From positions 146,797 through 189,594 of the forward strand of contig NW_003145787.1 of assembly GCF_000003605.2 (NCBI RefSeq): DNA of 42,798 nt, given 5' to 3'. Every line of letters starts with the position of its first letter. The stretch's first letter is position 1. This DNA comes from Saccoglossus kowalevskii. Lineage: Eukaryota; Hemichordata; Enteropneusta; Harrimaniidae. Positions 12,861-26,026 of this stretch are shown here, in pieces. Position numbers and translations under genes: made by a program. The notes under the pieces were generated by a model that saw nothing but the letters and a program-made list of their open reading frames with translations, did no database searches and was not told the origin of the DNA.

Positions 12861-13429
12861 GATAATATTATCCCCGAGTGATTCCACCAACAAGGGTGAT
12901 AATATTATCCCTGAGTTGACCAAGAAACGAAGGTGATAATATTATCTATGGGTGGCCACAACAACAAGAGAGATAATATTATCCCCGAGCTGTCCCGATA
13001 ACGAATAAGATAATGATATTATCCCCAAGTTCATGTGGTCACAACAACACGGGAGATAATACTATCCCTGAGTTGACCCAAGAACAAGGGAGATAATATT
13101 ATCCATCGGTGATCCCAAGACAAGAAGTGATAATATAAACCCCGAGTGGCCCGAAGAAAAGAAAAAATGATATTATCGTTGAGTTTACCCAAGAACGGAG
13201 GAGATAATATTATCCCCGAGTAGTCCTAACAACGAAGGAGATAATATTATCCATGCAGTTGCCCCATGCAAGAAAGAACGAGATAATATTTTCGCTCGGT
13301 GGTCCCAAGTTAGGAAGAGATAATGTAATCCCCGAGTGGCTCCAAGAAAATAAGAAATAATATTATCCCTGAGTGCCCCCAACACCAAGGGGGATAAAAT
13401 AATATTATCTCTCAGTGGTCCCAGTAATA
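12861..13429 (+). repeat. Minisatellite, 15 units of 37 bp with palindromic core GATAATATTATC
   Basis: Units begin at 12861, 12898, 12935, 12972, 13009, 13055, 13092, 13129, 13166, 13203, 13240, 13282, 13319, 13356 and 13393. Twelve of the fourteen spacings are exactly 37; the others are 46 and 42. Each unit has a 12-bp core, exact (GATAATATTATC) in seven units, followed by a 25-bp partner beginning near CCCGAGTGGTCCC and ending near AAGGGA. The partner is far more variable than the core. Unit 5 has a 3-base insertion in the core and unit 15 a 5-base one. The core is a perfect palindrome containing inverted GATA and TAAT/ATTA sites. A minus-strand open frame of 120 codons overlaps the array, but 37 is not a multiple of three, so it is not a coding repeat. 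Confidence 0.92.
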
Positions 13430-16400
13430 GCGACAGTAATACATATTTATGGAGTGATTTTAGAAATGTTAGTAATTTTTGGTCACATTGCGCTGTTTTG
13501 ATTATTTTTTGCATGTTCTGCTGGTGACATAAATTATTCATAGTCATAATTCCGTGTTGCTAGAGAGTACTTTTGCAAATATTAGAATTGGTCATTAACA
13601 ATCAATAATGTTTCCAAGACGATGGACTTACTGTAATGTACTGGTAAATTGTCTTTTTTAAATTATAAGTCGGATAAAATACGTCTTAAAGTCCACCACC
13701 AACACTCCAAAGCTTCTACTTTTAAACAGTGTATGTGTTCCGTCGCGTTCGTATCTTTTCTTAGTTTCCCTAAGAAAACTGATGTAAGGCTAATTCAACA
13801 ACCGATTCTTCTATGTATTAAAGTAGGACTGGTCTTGGCACTACAGACATATCAATAAGAACAGTTTGCAAATGCAAATTTCGCGCACCGTGTCTTTTCT
13901 CATCTTTTTTAAAACTCCGTCATGTTGATCATTGCGTAAACCAGGTTTGCATTTGTTCAGTGTTATGTAAATATACAAACGTTCTTTCCGACTAGCTATA
14001 GAAATGTTCCCAGTCCGGATTATTACGAAAATCGGACATCTTAAAATCGAGACCCGTACTAACTGGTACAACGCTGTTCATAAAATGGGTAGTTATCCAG
14101 TGGATCTTTCTGTATTGACATTTCCTTTTCTAGTTTGCACTAATTATGAGTTATTGTGTCTCAACTCCGCGTCTTCCATTATTATTAAGACGTGGTAATA
14201 CATTAAACCAACCCTCTTAATATTTAACCCAACATAAACTATAGATATTGGGTAAAATTGAATTACCAATTTTACCAATTACAGAAAACAAATGGAACGA
14301 GCTCGTACGCAGAAATTTTCGTTTATGCGAAATGGGAAGGACATTGTACCTCTGTAAAGTGAAGCGCGTAAAGTAGGAGACATGTAATATTCAGTACTAT
14401 ACTGACGGGACACACATTTCTAGGTGTTAATTCTTAATAACATCATAGCGTCATAGAAGCGTATCTCTGGTCCGATGTAGGGCAATTTACAAATCTCAAT
14501 CGAAACGGCTCGTTAGTTTGACTACCATTATTAAGAAGTATTGCCTCCAGCCATTTGTCTAGACTGCAATCAAGCAAGATCACCAGCGTCAGTCGTTAAC
14601 AATTTATTTCATTGATAATTTGGTTGCTACAAGTTGTGCTTACCGTCAATATATTAAGCTTAACATACATTAAAGCGAATTCAACGTCTTGCCGTGTGTG
14701 TTGCATAGCACTGTGATTTAGATTCGCAGTAGTCAATATGTATACATGCCATCTTAAATAACATTAGAATACATATATATATATATATTTAAAGCAGTTT
14801 CCATAGTTGTATCATATATTAGCGTGACTAAATAAATACCCGACTCCTAAAAGCATGCTTTGAATATATCGTAAACTTTACATCGCCGCTAGCAATTTTT
14901 ATTCCTTAGAGCGTTAGTCTGACTCCTGATACAGATCATGTCAAAACGTATAAATTACTGACATTTGGATTGCATTAATTCCTTGTAAAGAGTTCAGATT
15001 TACTGTTTTCGTTCTCAGTAAGCCACATGATATATATGTATGTGTATTTATTGAGTTAATATAACCTGTGGGGGTAGAATAAATCTGTCTCATTGGGGAA
15101 GGTATTGAGTGTAGTTTGTTGTATTTCGGTTAAACAGAATTTGAGGTTTGTTGTACTGATTTGAGCAACACATGTTGCATATTGATCAGAGCATGCTCGA
15201 TTCGAAAAATGTACAATCTTATTTTTATTATGTAGTATCTGAGGCTAGCCATGCAGTTTGCTATATCTGATTGAGTAATATACAATATTTACACTATATA
15301 ACACGCATCTTTATATTTAGCAAAAATAATACCATTGCCCTAAGTGGTCATGGCAACACACTGGTAAATATACAATTTATATTAATTCTATGGTTTACAT
15401 GGCAAATATGCCATTCGAATCCATCAATAACTTAAATTTTGAGTTATAAATATTGGAATCAATCAATAAATGAGAATGCTGTTTCAATGGCAACTGGATC
15501 TACATATCTTCACCAATATTGAACGCATTTCTGTGCATCAAGGTCAAATATAATATTTTAAGTTGTAAATACAAATATTTCCTAAATTGTTTCCATATTT
15601 GAATTTCTATTAAAATGTCATTGATTGGTTCGTATAAAAGGTGACCCCTCCTTAAAATGTATCGAGAATTTATCATTAACTTTCTTTTAAATTTATTCCC
15701 GAAATTACTGTTTATATGGTCACCTTGATAATTTCATAAAATATGAATACATGTTAATGCAGTGATTAAAATATGACAGATTTTGTGCAACGCGTGGTGC
15801 AATCTGATAATATACCTAAATATATATATATATATCTATATTTGTAATATACTATAATGTATATTGCGTGTTTACTAGTTCCCTGATCAATAGTGCAAAT
15901 AGTTTTATATATAAGCAGTGTGAGTCTATCGTTGTTGTCTGTTCACCAAATAATTGATTTTAATAGACGGCGATATACTCTTAATTTCATTGATACAACT
16001 TAACTGTGCAAATCCACGCAGAGCGAACTGTGTCTCAATATCCTTGCGAAGGCGAGTGTCGTTAAACCTTTGCCGCCAGTCAAATATGTGCGCACTTAGC
16101 CGAGCAGTTTAGTTCATTCGGAGGCCAAAATGTACTTAACATTACAATGTGTATACGCAAAGACTATAAAGGTCTTATAAAAACGAAAACATTTCACCAC
16201 CTCCTAGGGAAAAAATCATTTGACCAACTTTGTTACAAATACTGTTGTAAAATATATATTGCATGTAAAATTGATGTCGGATAATTAACTATGTGATACG
16301 ACGGTAAGATAATTAACTGTAGTGAAACATGCAAATGAGGGAATCATCGTTTTTTATGATGACGGGTAGACAGGTAAAACAAGATACCTATGTTATATCC

Positions 16401-19400
16401 CTTACATACGTACAGCATAATTCAAAAATAAACGACTAGTTGAACATTATTTTGTTATACCAGTGTGTTATTTCGTAATAAATCCCTCGTTATCGGGGGG
16501 GGGGGGTTATTGCTTAAATACACAGTTCATCTGAAGTATTTATGGCAGAGAAATGGGCCATGGTTACAAGATATACTATACTCACAAACTTTGTGAAAAT
16601 GTGTTATAAAGATGATGTTCAATATTGTCAAATCTGTTGAACTCTTAAATATTACATTGATCGTAGAACTGATTCTTGTCATGCTATAGATGTTATTCTG
16701 TAATTCCTATTCTCATACAGTTGATCCATTAGTCGATATAATGCCATTTAGAAAATGTAAAATTGCAGACGGCGTCATTAGGTAGTAAATGACCCACAAT
16801 ACATAGCTCTGAACGTCAGTGCAAGCATTAATGAAACATGAAATACAGGCATTAATAGCATTATCTACTCATTGGGGTGAACATTAGACTATTATCGATT
16901 CTACCGTCGGCAGAAGCTTTGTATTCGAAATGGTGAACAGAGGAAATCTTTACTATAAGATTTGCCTTGCAGCTACCGACTGACTGACGATGGAGCACGG
17001 AATGGTGCGTATTTCGAGCTTGATAAGTAGTTTTTAGGGGTTTTATCTACAGTATGATATCAATCTCAGTGCTATTTAGGAGAAGGTTAATAACGACCAT
17101 ATCAAATAAATACAACAATGGAAATAATGGCAATTATCATGTGCAACATCAACATACACTTACTGTTCAGAAATTGAGGCAGCACTTTAGATAGGCCTAA
17201 AAACTACATGGCTCCTTATTATTTCGAAACGATCGTTTTGTGACCATCGTTATCATTAGCGATCTTGGATGAATGCATTATGTGTATCGGGGATTATAGC
17301 AAAGATCACGCCCACTTAAGTTCCTTCAGCTAACTTGCTGTAACGTGTGACAGAACGTTCAGTGGCATCATGTCTAGGTACAAAAGTGTAGTCACGTATA
17401 ATTTGTAGTTAAGTGCTTAAAACACAGTAGTTGCGAGATGTTGACATTTAGTTGCATCTCAAAGTTGACGTAGTAACATGTGCTTAAGACGAGGTAGTTG
17501 AGGACTGAATGTCCTCATAATACATTGCAGTAAGTGGCGGCCAGTTGGTAAAGGTTGACCACTCACTCACGCAAGCTCTCCCACATATTAGCATGTGATT
17601 TGGAATTTAAATAGAACAGTTATATTATTATTATTATTGAATTTATTACATTCATTCATTTAAATAATATTTTTATAATATTTTTCGGTAACCTTTTATT
17701 TTCATTGATTAAAGCTTTGTCAAAGAATATGAGCAGAAACAAACACAGTAGATACAATAATCGAACAAGTTATTGAAATTCTGTTGCCATTTTGTATTCC
17801 GTCATAGTCTGAAAAAAAATGATATATACACCCACATTGAACAGAGTATCAAAACTGTGCATTGTAATTACTATTTATGCTTCAAGTTTATTTTATATGT
17901 TTTTTTTTTATTTCAACTAGTAGCTCTAAGATGAGCGGCTTTAGCTGTGAGTGGCTTTCTAAGAGAGTAACTTTCGCAGTGAGTAGGGCTTTGTTGCAGT
18001 AACTGGTCCATTCGTCGGAGGTGTTTTGTGTGTCATGAACAACTGGTGTTAATCTGGGGATACTCCCCTCCCAGTTTCTTGCTTCGTTCAAGAACATTTG
18101 ACCAATTATAGAATAGGCTATGCAACATGCATTCATGTTATACTGATTAGTGACACGTGTGTTGGTGTTGAAGAAGGATCGTTGAATATTGTTTATTGAA
18201 TAAATCCAAGAACAATACAACAAATTAAAAAATATTGCAATAAAATACACCATCAGTAATACTTCACTGCTGTGAATGTTCTGATGACATTTGATTGAAA
18301 CTGTAAACAATGAAAGATGTATATTAGATAAGAAAATGTGAATTTTTTGAATAAATTCAGAAATATGGCAAGACATTCCGGCCCGTAGAGACAATTATTA
18401 AATATAAATAAGTCCTGTCATAAGTAGAATTTCTTGTCGTATGCCAAATAAATCAGTTAAATTGCTACATTGTATGATTATTTGTATACAAATTGGAAAT
18501 TTATTGCAAAGAATTTTTAATAGGGAATCTGTTCAGAACGGTTCGTTGGGGTCCGTAGCTAATGGCGACCAAGTGAATTTCTGGATTCCAACAATTTGGT
18601 TTTTGACGTAATTTCATTTCATGAATTGGTGGTAAATAATCGCAATTCAAATTTCAGCTGTGATTCTCGAAGTAATTCCTGTGGTGGCGACATTTAATTT
18701 CCAATAATAAGATTTTGAAACAAACGGCACGAATAAAAATCTCCTCTCCATTTCGAGCCCAACAATGCGCAAACTACAATGTTACGAGTCAGTTCTGGTT
18801 TGACCTCCTTTTTTAATATTCATATAGATTAATAAGTGTTCGTTTCGTACATGACGTCATAGTCTAGAGCTAAAGCCGCACTAGCTGTTTCGTGGCCTTG
18901 CTAATTGAAATGAAGATCGACAAAATGTTGACTCTTAGTATATCAGTGTTCTTGTCAAACTGGGGACTTCCCACGGCGAAACTACCAGTGTCGGGTCACC
19001 AGTGGAATTCCTGAAAGAAGCGATTCTGTAATCATTGTGGTACACAACCTCTAATAACTAATGAAGTGAGTCGCATCGTAAATGGGGCGGTGAACAAAAT
19101 CACGGGACTAAAACGTTGAACAATTGGACGCCAACCCCAACATATTATATCACTCAACACTTTCAAAAAGAAGGTAACACTTTCAAATAATGATGACAGT
19201 GAACAAAATTTTCACAAATGGTATGGCTGAAACTGTCCAGTTGATTAATGAACAATTGATATGCCGCGCGGAAACGGCGACATTGTTTTGTATTCATTTC
19301 TTTTTATGTCTAACTACGAAAAATCTCCACAGGTTACTCGAAAGTCCTCCAGTCTTATTGTGATTCTTATTCCTCACATAGACAACTCAATTTTGTTACA

Positions 19401-20679
19401 GACAATAAAAAATAATGTTACTGTTCTGTAGTGTACATTGCAGGTCGCCCACGAGATAATAATGCAAACTAAGCGTGGGAAGATAACTGATTGGAAACAT
19501 TGTAAATCTCACTTGCTTTTAATCTATTATTTTCGTCGGGCACGTGGCCGCCGACTCGATGTGCAAATTACTGACAGCATCCCCTAGCACGTCAATAAGA
19601 CAGTCTCGAATTAAATACAAGATCTTCATATTCGCCGTTAATTTCAAAATCTTATTTTCGAAAGGGCGATATTGCCACTTAGGGCATAACTTTGAAAACT
19701 ACTGTTATTTTTGTTAAATTGTGATTACTTACCGCCAGTTTATCAGTTGAAATTACGTCAAAAACAAACAAATAAACGAGATTTAAAAATCACCATTATT
19801 TAGCGGTTTAGCAATTGTCAACTTGTCCATGGGGCTACAGTTTTATTTTATTTTTAAATATGTTATTCACTGACATTTATTTTGTAGTTACATTTTCATG
19901 TATAACACAGGGTCCGTAGAATCCTTTGCTACACTGTGTGCTCCAGCATAAATATCGGATTATTCTGAAACGTAAGATTGTAATGTGAATCTCGTTCATT
20001 AATGCTGTATGATGATGCCATCTTCGTGTCTTACCTGTTATTCAGATTCGGCTATGTGTCAGACCGTTTACCTATTTAATTACTTGTCAGTGGTACATAC
20101 AAAATACGACAAGAAAAACGTCAGAATATTAAATATTAAAGCTAAAAGTCAGTTTCCCGTGTCAATTAGCCACAGAGTCACAACAATCTCATAGAAATTG
20201 AAAACGGTGGATGTGGGCAGATTACATCGAAATGAACACTAAATACAGCTATCCCGTACAGTAATCGAATATTCAATATTCATGAGTGATATAAATGGTA
20301 TTACCATCTATTTTCGTCTATTCTCGGTATCCTTAAAACGCTCAAGTGTATTTTGTACAGTGACGTAAACATTTCCAAAATAGCAGACGCGCTTACACGA
20401 AGTTAATTCTGAGTGAAGGACTATCTATACAGGAGATGTTCCAGTAAGGAATTGGTAATTGAATTGGCATATAAAAATCCATGAATAGAACACGTTCTAT
20501 ATTCACCAAAAACAGCAGTGCTATTTTTCTATGCACGCAACGAACAAAGAACCCGTCCGATCCAAATGACCTGCGTCCTTGGAAATCTAGTCTTATTGTT
20601 TCTAAGTGAAAAAGGTCGTGGTGAAAAACAACCGATTTTCGCCTAGTCTTCTATGATTTTTTTGGTTATGTCTTTAATT
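13430..20679. other. Long stretch without a supported gene
   Basis: Contains short AT microsatellites (about 14771-14790 and 15821-15836), a 13-bp hairpin at 14247-14279, a run of 12 G at 16495-16506, and GATAATTAACT repeated about 31 bases apart near 16280 and 16311. The longest frame is 168 codons on the minus strand at 17888-18394: lysine-rich end, one hydrophobic stretch (LLMVYFIAIFFNLLYC), a TTG at its head, no recognised domain. I do not call it a gene. The part near 18.5-19.9 kb is less AT-biased and word-rich but I cannot assign it a role. Confidence 0.4.
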
Positions 20680-20740
20680 CAGCCCAGCGGTTAGACTCCT
20701 TCATCAGAGGCGCCCTTGGAACAAAGATTTGAATTAAACA
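20680..20740 (+). repeat. Degenerate tRNA-derived SINE head
   Basis: CAGCCCAGCGGTTAGACTC (20680-20698) closely resembles a tRNA A-box region (consensus style GGCTCAGTGGTTAGAGC). It is followed about 30 bases later by GATTTGAATTA (20726-20736), which resembles a decayed B box. Spacing and order are those of a tRNA or a tRNA-headed SINE. The intervening arm and acceptor stem do not fold as a functional tRNA, so a relic SINE is the better reading. The 3' boundary is unknown. Confidence 0.35.
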
Positions 20741-22171
20741 TGGCGAGAACGGTCAAAAAATTGTTATGCTAATTGTTTCCGCCATGTTAGTTGAAAAAAA
20801 GAAAGTTTTTTTTTTAATTTCCTTGGTGATAGTACGTAAATTGAGACCAAAACGTTATTATCGACACGATTTCAGGGACGGCAGTAACGACCACCAAAAC
20901 GTAATTGAAGGCAAATAAACACGTTTCAAATCATAGCATAAAGTACGGGACTAAACCAGTGTTTGCACTTGTGTCAAAAAATAAAGTGTCATAATAAGCG
21001 ATGGTGAAAACAGTGTTTATGCTATGAAAAAGTGAAGCCCTTAAACGTACTTTATGTACTTTAGTACAATGCCATTTTTTTGGATTGCCTAACAATTTTA
21101 GGTTCATGTGCTGTAAGTTAGAGCGCATATATCTAAGCGGCCGTCCCTCAGAAAATTTAGCCCAAGCATTTTCCATGTCAAAATCGCGAAACTATTCGTT
21201 TTTACGCAATCTGGGGAGTCCGAATTACTAAACGAAATAGAGGACGACGAAGCTGAAATATCCAAGAACCAACACATACCAAGTATTATATATAAAAATG
21301 AAATATTTGTGGTATATTTTATGACTAACCGAACCGGAAGTGAGAATTGGTTACTTCTTTAAATATCCAAACATATTTTTGTATAAAATTATCTGATTGC
21401 AATTTCTGATATGCATGAAATATCGAATTAATAAGACTCTGCAATGAGTACATTCCACAGGGTTGAGAGAAAAGTAGAATTGATAACTGATGCTTATGTG
21501 TAGAAATTAAGTATTTGAACAAAATTGCTCATTGGAAATTGTCTGAATCTTTGTGCGCTCTTTTTTCAGACGTACTTATTTATTTTTAGTGTCCATTCAG
21601 AATAAGAGCGTATGAATATTGATGTATTGTAGCATTATTTATTTGAAGTGGTGCTGTGTGCTTTTACTATAGACAGTTTAAGTGTGTTGAGAATGAAGAA
21701 TTAAAAACATGGCCTCTGGCCGTGACCTAGACATAATTTTCAATTACTCTGTGTGTATGAGATAGTATGCTCATATAGCACAAGTTCAATGTAGGTGTTG
21801 CTCTGGAGTGCCTGGATGCATGGAATCGGGAACAGCCACCGATGACGCTGCATACAATCGAAACCCATTGAGGCTTGCTTAAGCTCATTCAGACTTGAGT
21901 GTAAAGGCCAGAAACAGTTGTTAAATTTGGTGACCAGTCTAGTATGATGGAAAGCGTGTACAGTCTTCAAATTACCACAATATACGTGATTCTGGCGTTT
22001 CTATTATTAATTGCACTTTCAACAATAATACTCATGAGTTATGTCTACGTCATAATCTCGTTAAAGGTAATTAGCATATTGTGTACGCAGTGCGCATGCT
22101 TCAGTCCCCTTTTTCGTATTCCACAATCAATGCATCGTCACAGTAAGGTCATTTGCAATTTACGTTTCAGT
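20741..22171. other. No gene recognised
   Basis: Only short frames without domain signatures; poly-T and poly-A runs near 20760-20815 could be the decayed tail of a retroposed element. Confidence 0.35.
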
Positions 22172-22230
22172 GACGTTCAGCACCGTCAATGAGGTTTGTC
22201 AATCAAACCTCATTGATGGTGCTAAACGTT
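22172..22230. other. Long near-perfect hairpin (27-bp stem, 5-nt loop)
   Basis: Bases 22172-22198 pair with 22204-22230: 24 Watson-Crick pairs, two G-U pairs (22185/22217 and 22172/22230) and one mismatch (22178/22224), closing a TCAAT loop at 22199-22203. Weaker complementarity continues outward for roughly ten more bases. Candidates are the tip of a miniature foldback transposon, a small hairpin RNA, or an inverted duplication. The very small loop is against a standard microRNA precursor. Confidence 0.7.
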
Positions 22231-24813
22231 GTGTTTGTAAGCATAAGCGACGCTACCAGATATATACACAGGCCACGCCAGCCCAGTGACTGCTCAGCAA
22301 AAAATGTGTACACACTCCTACCATGTCATACTCTGTAATTTGCAATTACAATTCTGGTTCCCAAATAACTCTCGGTATATATAGAGAGTTGCGACTCTAG
22401 AGAGATTATGTTCAATTGTATGACCCCTATCACACGTCGTGGTATTGTTACGGTCATTCATTGTTATATTTGTTAGCACCAAATTGTGCTTATTTGTGAC
22501 GCTTTAATACCACCACAAGTAGTGGGATTGTTGATATCCTGGGTTCAATGGTCTTCTTCCTTTTAGTCAAAATTTACTTCGGACAATAATATCTGATTGA
22601 AATTACTTTGAACAATGAGGGCGCTACATTTTCTTGCAAAAAGGTAGTTGCCACTGTTTTAACGAATCCATTACACTTGTATGTGTACTTTTATTTCTAA
22701 TAAGCAACAATATTAATTAAAGACCATTATGAGGGGAAAATACAAAACAACATGCACTGCAAATATGGTACAGAAAAATACTAATATGCTGATTTGTGCA
22801 CTGTGTAAAATATACTCAATATGACCATAACTTGCTTTAATTTACTACAATTGACACTGCTAGATGACCTATTTCTGTATATGCTCTATTAAGTGCATGT
22901 AAATCAAAAAAGCACAAATAGAGTAGATTATAAATCAGTCAGAATTTCCTTATCATGCTTTCAGCTTTAATATATACAAGAAAGGCTCCAGTTTCTTTTT
23001 TTGAGATTTACTGCGATAAAATGCACGCTCTTATGTAAATGATATGGTAATTAACATGGTAGTTTTGGATCACATTGCAATTTTCCAATAATATAAAACA
23101 TTGTATGACTGTCAATTAATATAACCATAGAAATTAATAAATGTAATGAGATGTAATGATTAACTAATGATGAAAGTTACGAAATGTCTGATTATTCATT
23201 GATTTATTTTGTTTGTATTGGCACAACACACTTTAGAAATAAGAGGTCAAACATTATTACTAAATACCGAAATAAAAATATTTTTTTTTTAAATATGGAA
23301 CTATTCTTTTATATTCAAAACGCACGCCAATATTAGAGCACTTCCGCCGCCACTCCATACCAATCAGGCCGTCCAATTTCATTCGATTCGAAAAACGGTG
23401 TGCTGTATTGAAAAATGATGGGAGCACAGCGTTCATATTTACACAGGATACTGTTCCGTTGCCTTTTCATTTAAAACAAATTTATTTACGTGATTTATGT
23501 TACACTGTAATACGTAGGTCCGGTTATATGTGGATGTCACTCGAACCTAAATTCCGACATTTCTTGAATAAAACTCATATTCGTTTATTAATTTCTAACA
23601 GTCGTTATGGAAATTCTCGACCAATTAGAAGACTTCGTGAATTTACAGCATTAACAACGTACCGTTATTACAATAATTTGCCTGTAAATTATCACCTTCA
23701 AACCGCGGCTGGTTATCACTCACTCGGTACGAATAGGTTGTTGGTCAACGTCGCTCGAAACGCTGTATATCCATTTGATAAATAGTGGATTGAAAAGGGT
23801 TTATTTAGATACAATCTGTCGCCATAGTTTTCTACCGATGTTCTTTCGGCATAGCGATAGTGATAAAGAGGTTTACAGTAACGATTTCACATAGAGGCAG
23901 CGGTTTCCATTGTATTACATTGCCAAGTCGGTACAAACCAAGTCAAAATCAGTAATGACATGGTACCCCCGTATCAAAACAGTAGAAATCGTCGACCATT
24001 TCTACATTAAATTACTGCTAATGGCCAGGTGCGCTAAAAAGCGTCATGAACGCAATGTTACCAAACCGGTTTACGTCGAATGTATTATATAATACTTATA
24101 TACACGGTATTGCCATATATACATTAATATTTATATAATAGTTAGGTTCAGAAAAGCGGCAGATCACTCAATTCGCCAATTAAGTGTTAACGACAGTTAC
24201 TATTCCGACTTTGAGCATATTCCTGTGAACAGATGCATGCGCCACCAATGACTGTAAGGGGGAACAAATGTCTGGTATATACAAATGACGCCGACGAGGG
24301 CGCACATGCATACAAGACATATAGTCAAATAATGAATTGATATTTGTAATTGATACCCAAATTCTTTGAAATGTGAAGCTCAAAGAAATGGACATTTTTT
24401 TCACAATAATGAACAACATTACTGTTTTATTCACTATATTAGATGATTATTGTCGCTCGGATGTGCATAAGATACGACATAACAAATGAATGATATTCGC
24501 TGCAATGACAACATACACACACAGTATATCCTACAACATACATAGTACATATCATAAAAAACGATCGAACGTATATAATTCATGAACGCAAACAAAACAG
24601 GCAAGCAAAACAAATACACAAAGCTGAAATATGTCTATTCCAAAATATTGTTAGTAAAACGTGTTGGGCCTTTTTTTCGTATATACGTTTTCTTGTTTCA
24701 GCTGGGTGTGTAATACAGTCATAAAACATTCCCAATCTGTAATATAGTATAGTATTATAAATAAAAGTTCAAATAGCATTGATGCGTAGTCTTCAATATG
24801 CAAATAAATGTTA
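22231..24813. other. No supported gene; one unexplained open frame
   Basis: A plus-strand frame is open from about 23295 to the stop at 23785, roughly 165 codons without an early ATG. It has mixed codon use and many Arg, Tyr and Asn residues (for example RRSGYMWMSLEPKF). No domain is recognised and no splice pair is convincing. A second 60-codon frame follows at 23910-24092. This may be a decayed mobile element or an exon of an unknown gene; it is not called as a CDS. Confidence 0.35.
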
Positions 24814-24814
24814 G

Positions 24815-24820
24815 TTTAAT
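24815..24820 (-). terminator. Candidate poly(A) signal ATTAAA of the fibrinogen-related gene
   Basis: ATTAAA on the minus strand about 135 bases after the stop codon at 24954. A canonical AATAAA is only found much further, at about 24426-24431. Confidence 0.3.
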
Positions 24821-24953
24821 AACAGCTGTATAATTTTTTGCATTCAAATAATCACTTGCGTGATTAGGCACCTCACCATTTTTTTACACCAAAAAATATT
24901 GCCTTGATAGTCAATGGTGAAACAAGAACGATCGATGTTATTGCGACTTCAAA

Positions 24954-25621
24954 CTAAATCTCTAACGGCCTAAGTTTCATAACAGTTTCTTTAAGGGAAT
25001 ATTCTGCCCCGAGCCAGGAGGTCCACAGTATGCCATGCCATTTGGGATGCTTCTCGTTTGCATTGTAATACTTTCCGTTGAGATTTGCTTTAAAACAATT
25101 ATTGTACCACCAAGCTCCTTCATAATCATTGGCGCAATTCGAGTCAGGGGCTTGGTCATGATCTAAATCTCTGCAAGTGAAAGACTGGCCGTGTGCTATG
25201 GCTATTGAACTGACATGCAACATGGAATCCCCAGCAGTCCCACCCATGAATGCCCCCAATGTTAGTTCGTACTTCTGTGTAGCTCCACCGACCTGAACGC
25301 CGCTGTACAGCGCAGACGCTTTCCCTTTTCCCCAGTCTGTTAATTCTATACGCATTTCGTAGAGTCTCCCGTTACCTTGGGTTATGTAATGAAGATTATC
25401 GTTTCCCAGCCAGTGTTCTCCAGAGAGGTCCCCGAAGCCATCCTTGTAATCAATCCAATCTCGAAAGAAATCGATAGACCCATCCGAACGTCGTTGGAAA
25501 ACCACCCATCCTGTGCCTCGAGAAAACTGGCAGTATGCACTAATTGGGTAGGGCGCCGTTAATGGCCAGATGTCATAAACCCCATTGCTCCGCAGTCCCG
25601 CGCTGTATACATCTTGACAAT
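24954..25621 (-). CDS. Fibrinogen-related protein, exon 2: fibrinogen C-terminal (FReD) domain
   Basis: Terminal coding exon, 222 residues plus stop, entered through TTTAATTCTTACAG in phase 1 so that G+AT makes the Asp of DCQDVYSAG. It is a complete FReD of normal length: NGVYDIWP, GTGWVVFQRRSDGS, DFFRDWIDYKDGFG, GEHWLGNDNLH, ALYSGV, YELTLG, the calcium loop DLDHDQAPDSNCAN, and YEGAWWYNNCFKANLNGKYY. Such domains in ficolins, tachylectins and angiopoietins bind acetylated sugars or receptors outside the cell. Two oddities: a cysteine just before the calcium loop (FTCRDLDHD), and Phe where ficolins usually have His after the last cysteine (NCF rather than NCH), which may change ligand choice. 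Ficolin-like lectin, angiopoietin-like and tenascin-like roles cannot be separated from this sequence. Confidence 0.93.
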
Positions 25622-26026
25622 CTGTAAGAATTAAATGAAAATTAAACCGAGTAAATAACAGAACAGAATACAATGTAAAATAAACTGAATCACTAAAATG
25701 AACTGTTATCATGTCATGGCATCTGCGAAGTCAGCTCGTTATACGTTGCCCGGAGATATACTATGTTATTTTTTGAGATATTTTTTTTTAACAAAATCAA
25801 CACTAACTAACACCTTACCACGAAGAATATCGCCAACTGAAGATAATATTAATCAATCAAATCAAATCAAAATGCAGTTTCGGTTTAAGCCTTTGATACC
25901 GAGTAATATGATTCGTGTAGTTAATACGATTGAAACATAATGAAATTTTCAAATGAGTATGGAGTTACCAAATGAATTTATGTAAAATGTTAAAACGCAA
26001 GGCACTTATACACTAAAAAAATCAAC

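Noticed and set aside
12861-13429. CRISPR-like repeat-spacer appearance
   Set aside because: The setting is an animal genome, the repeated core is only 12 bp and imperfect, and the so-called spacers are themselves homologous diverged copies with a fixed 25-bp length.
13185-13547. 120-codon minus-strand frame with repeating RDNII motifs
   Set aside because: It is the minisatellite read as protein; the 37-bp unit shifts frame each turn, and the similar stretches only arise where the core spacing happens to be 42.
22172-22230. MicroRNA precursor
   Set aside because: The loop is only five bases and the stem is nearly perfect over 27 bp with little outward extension, so the hairpin is reported but not called a microRNA.
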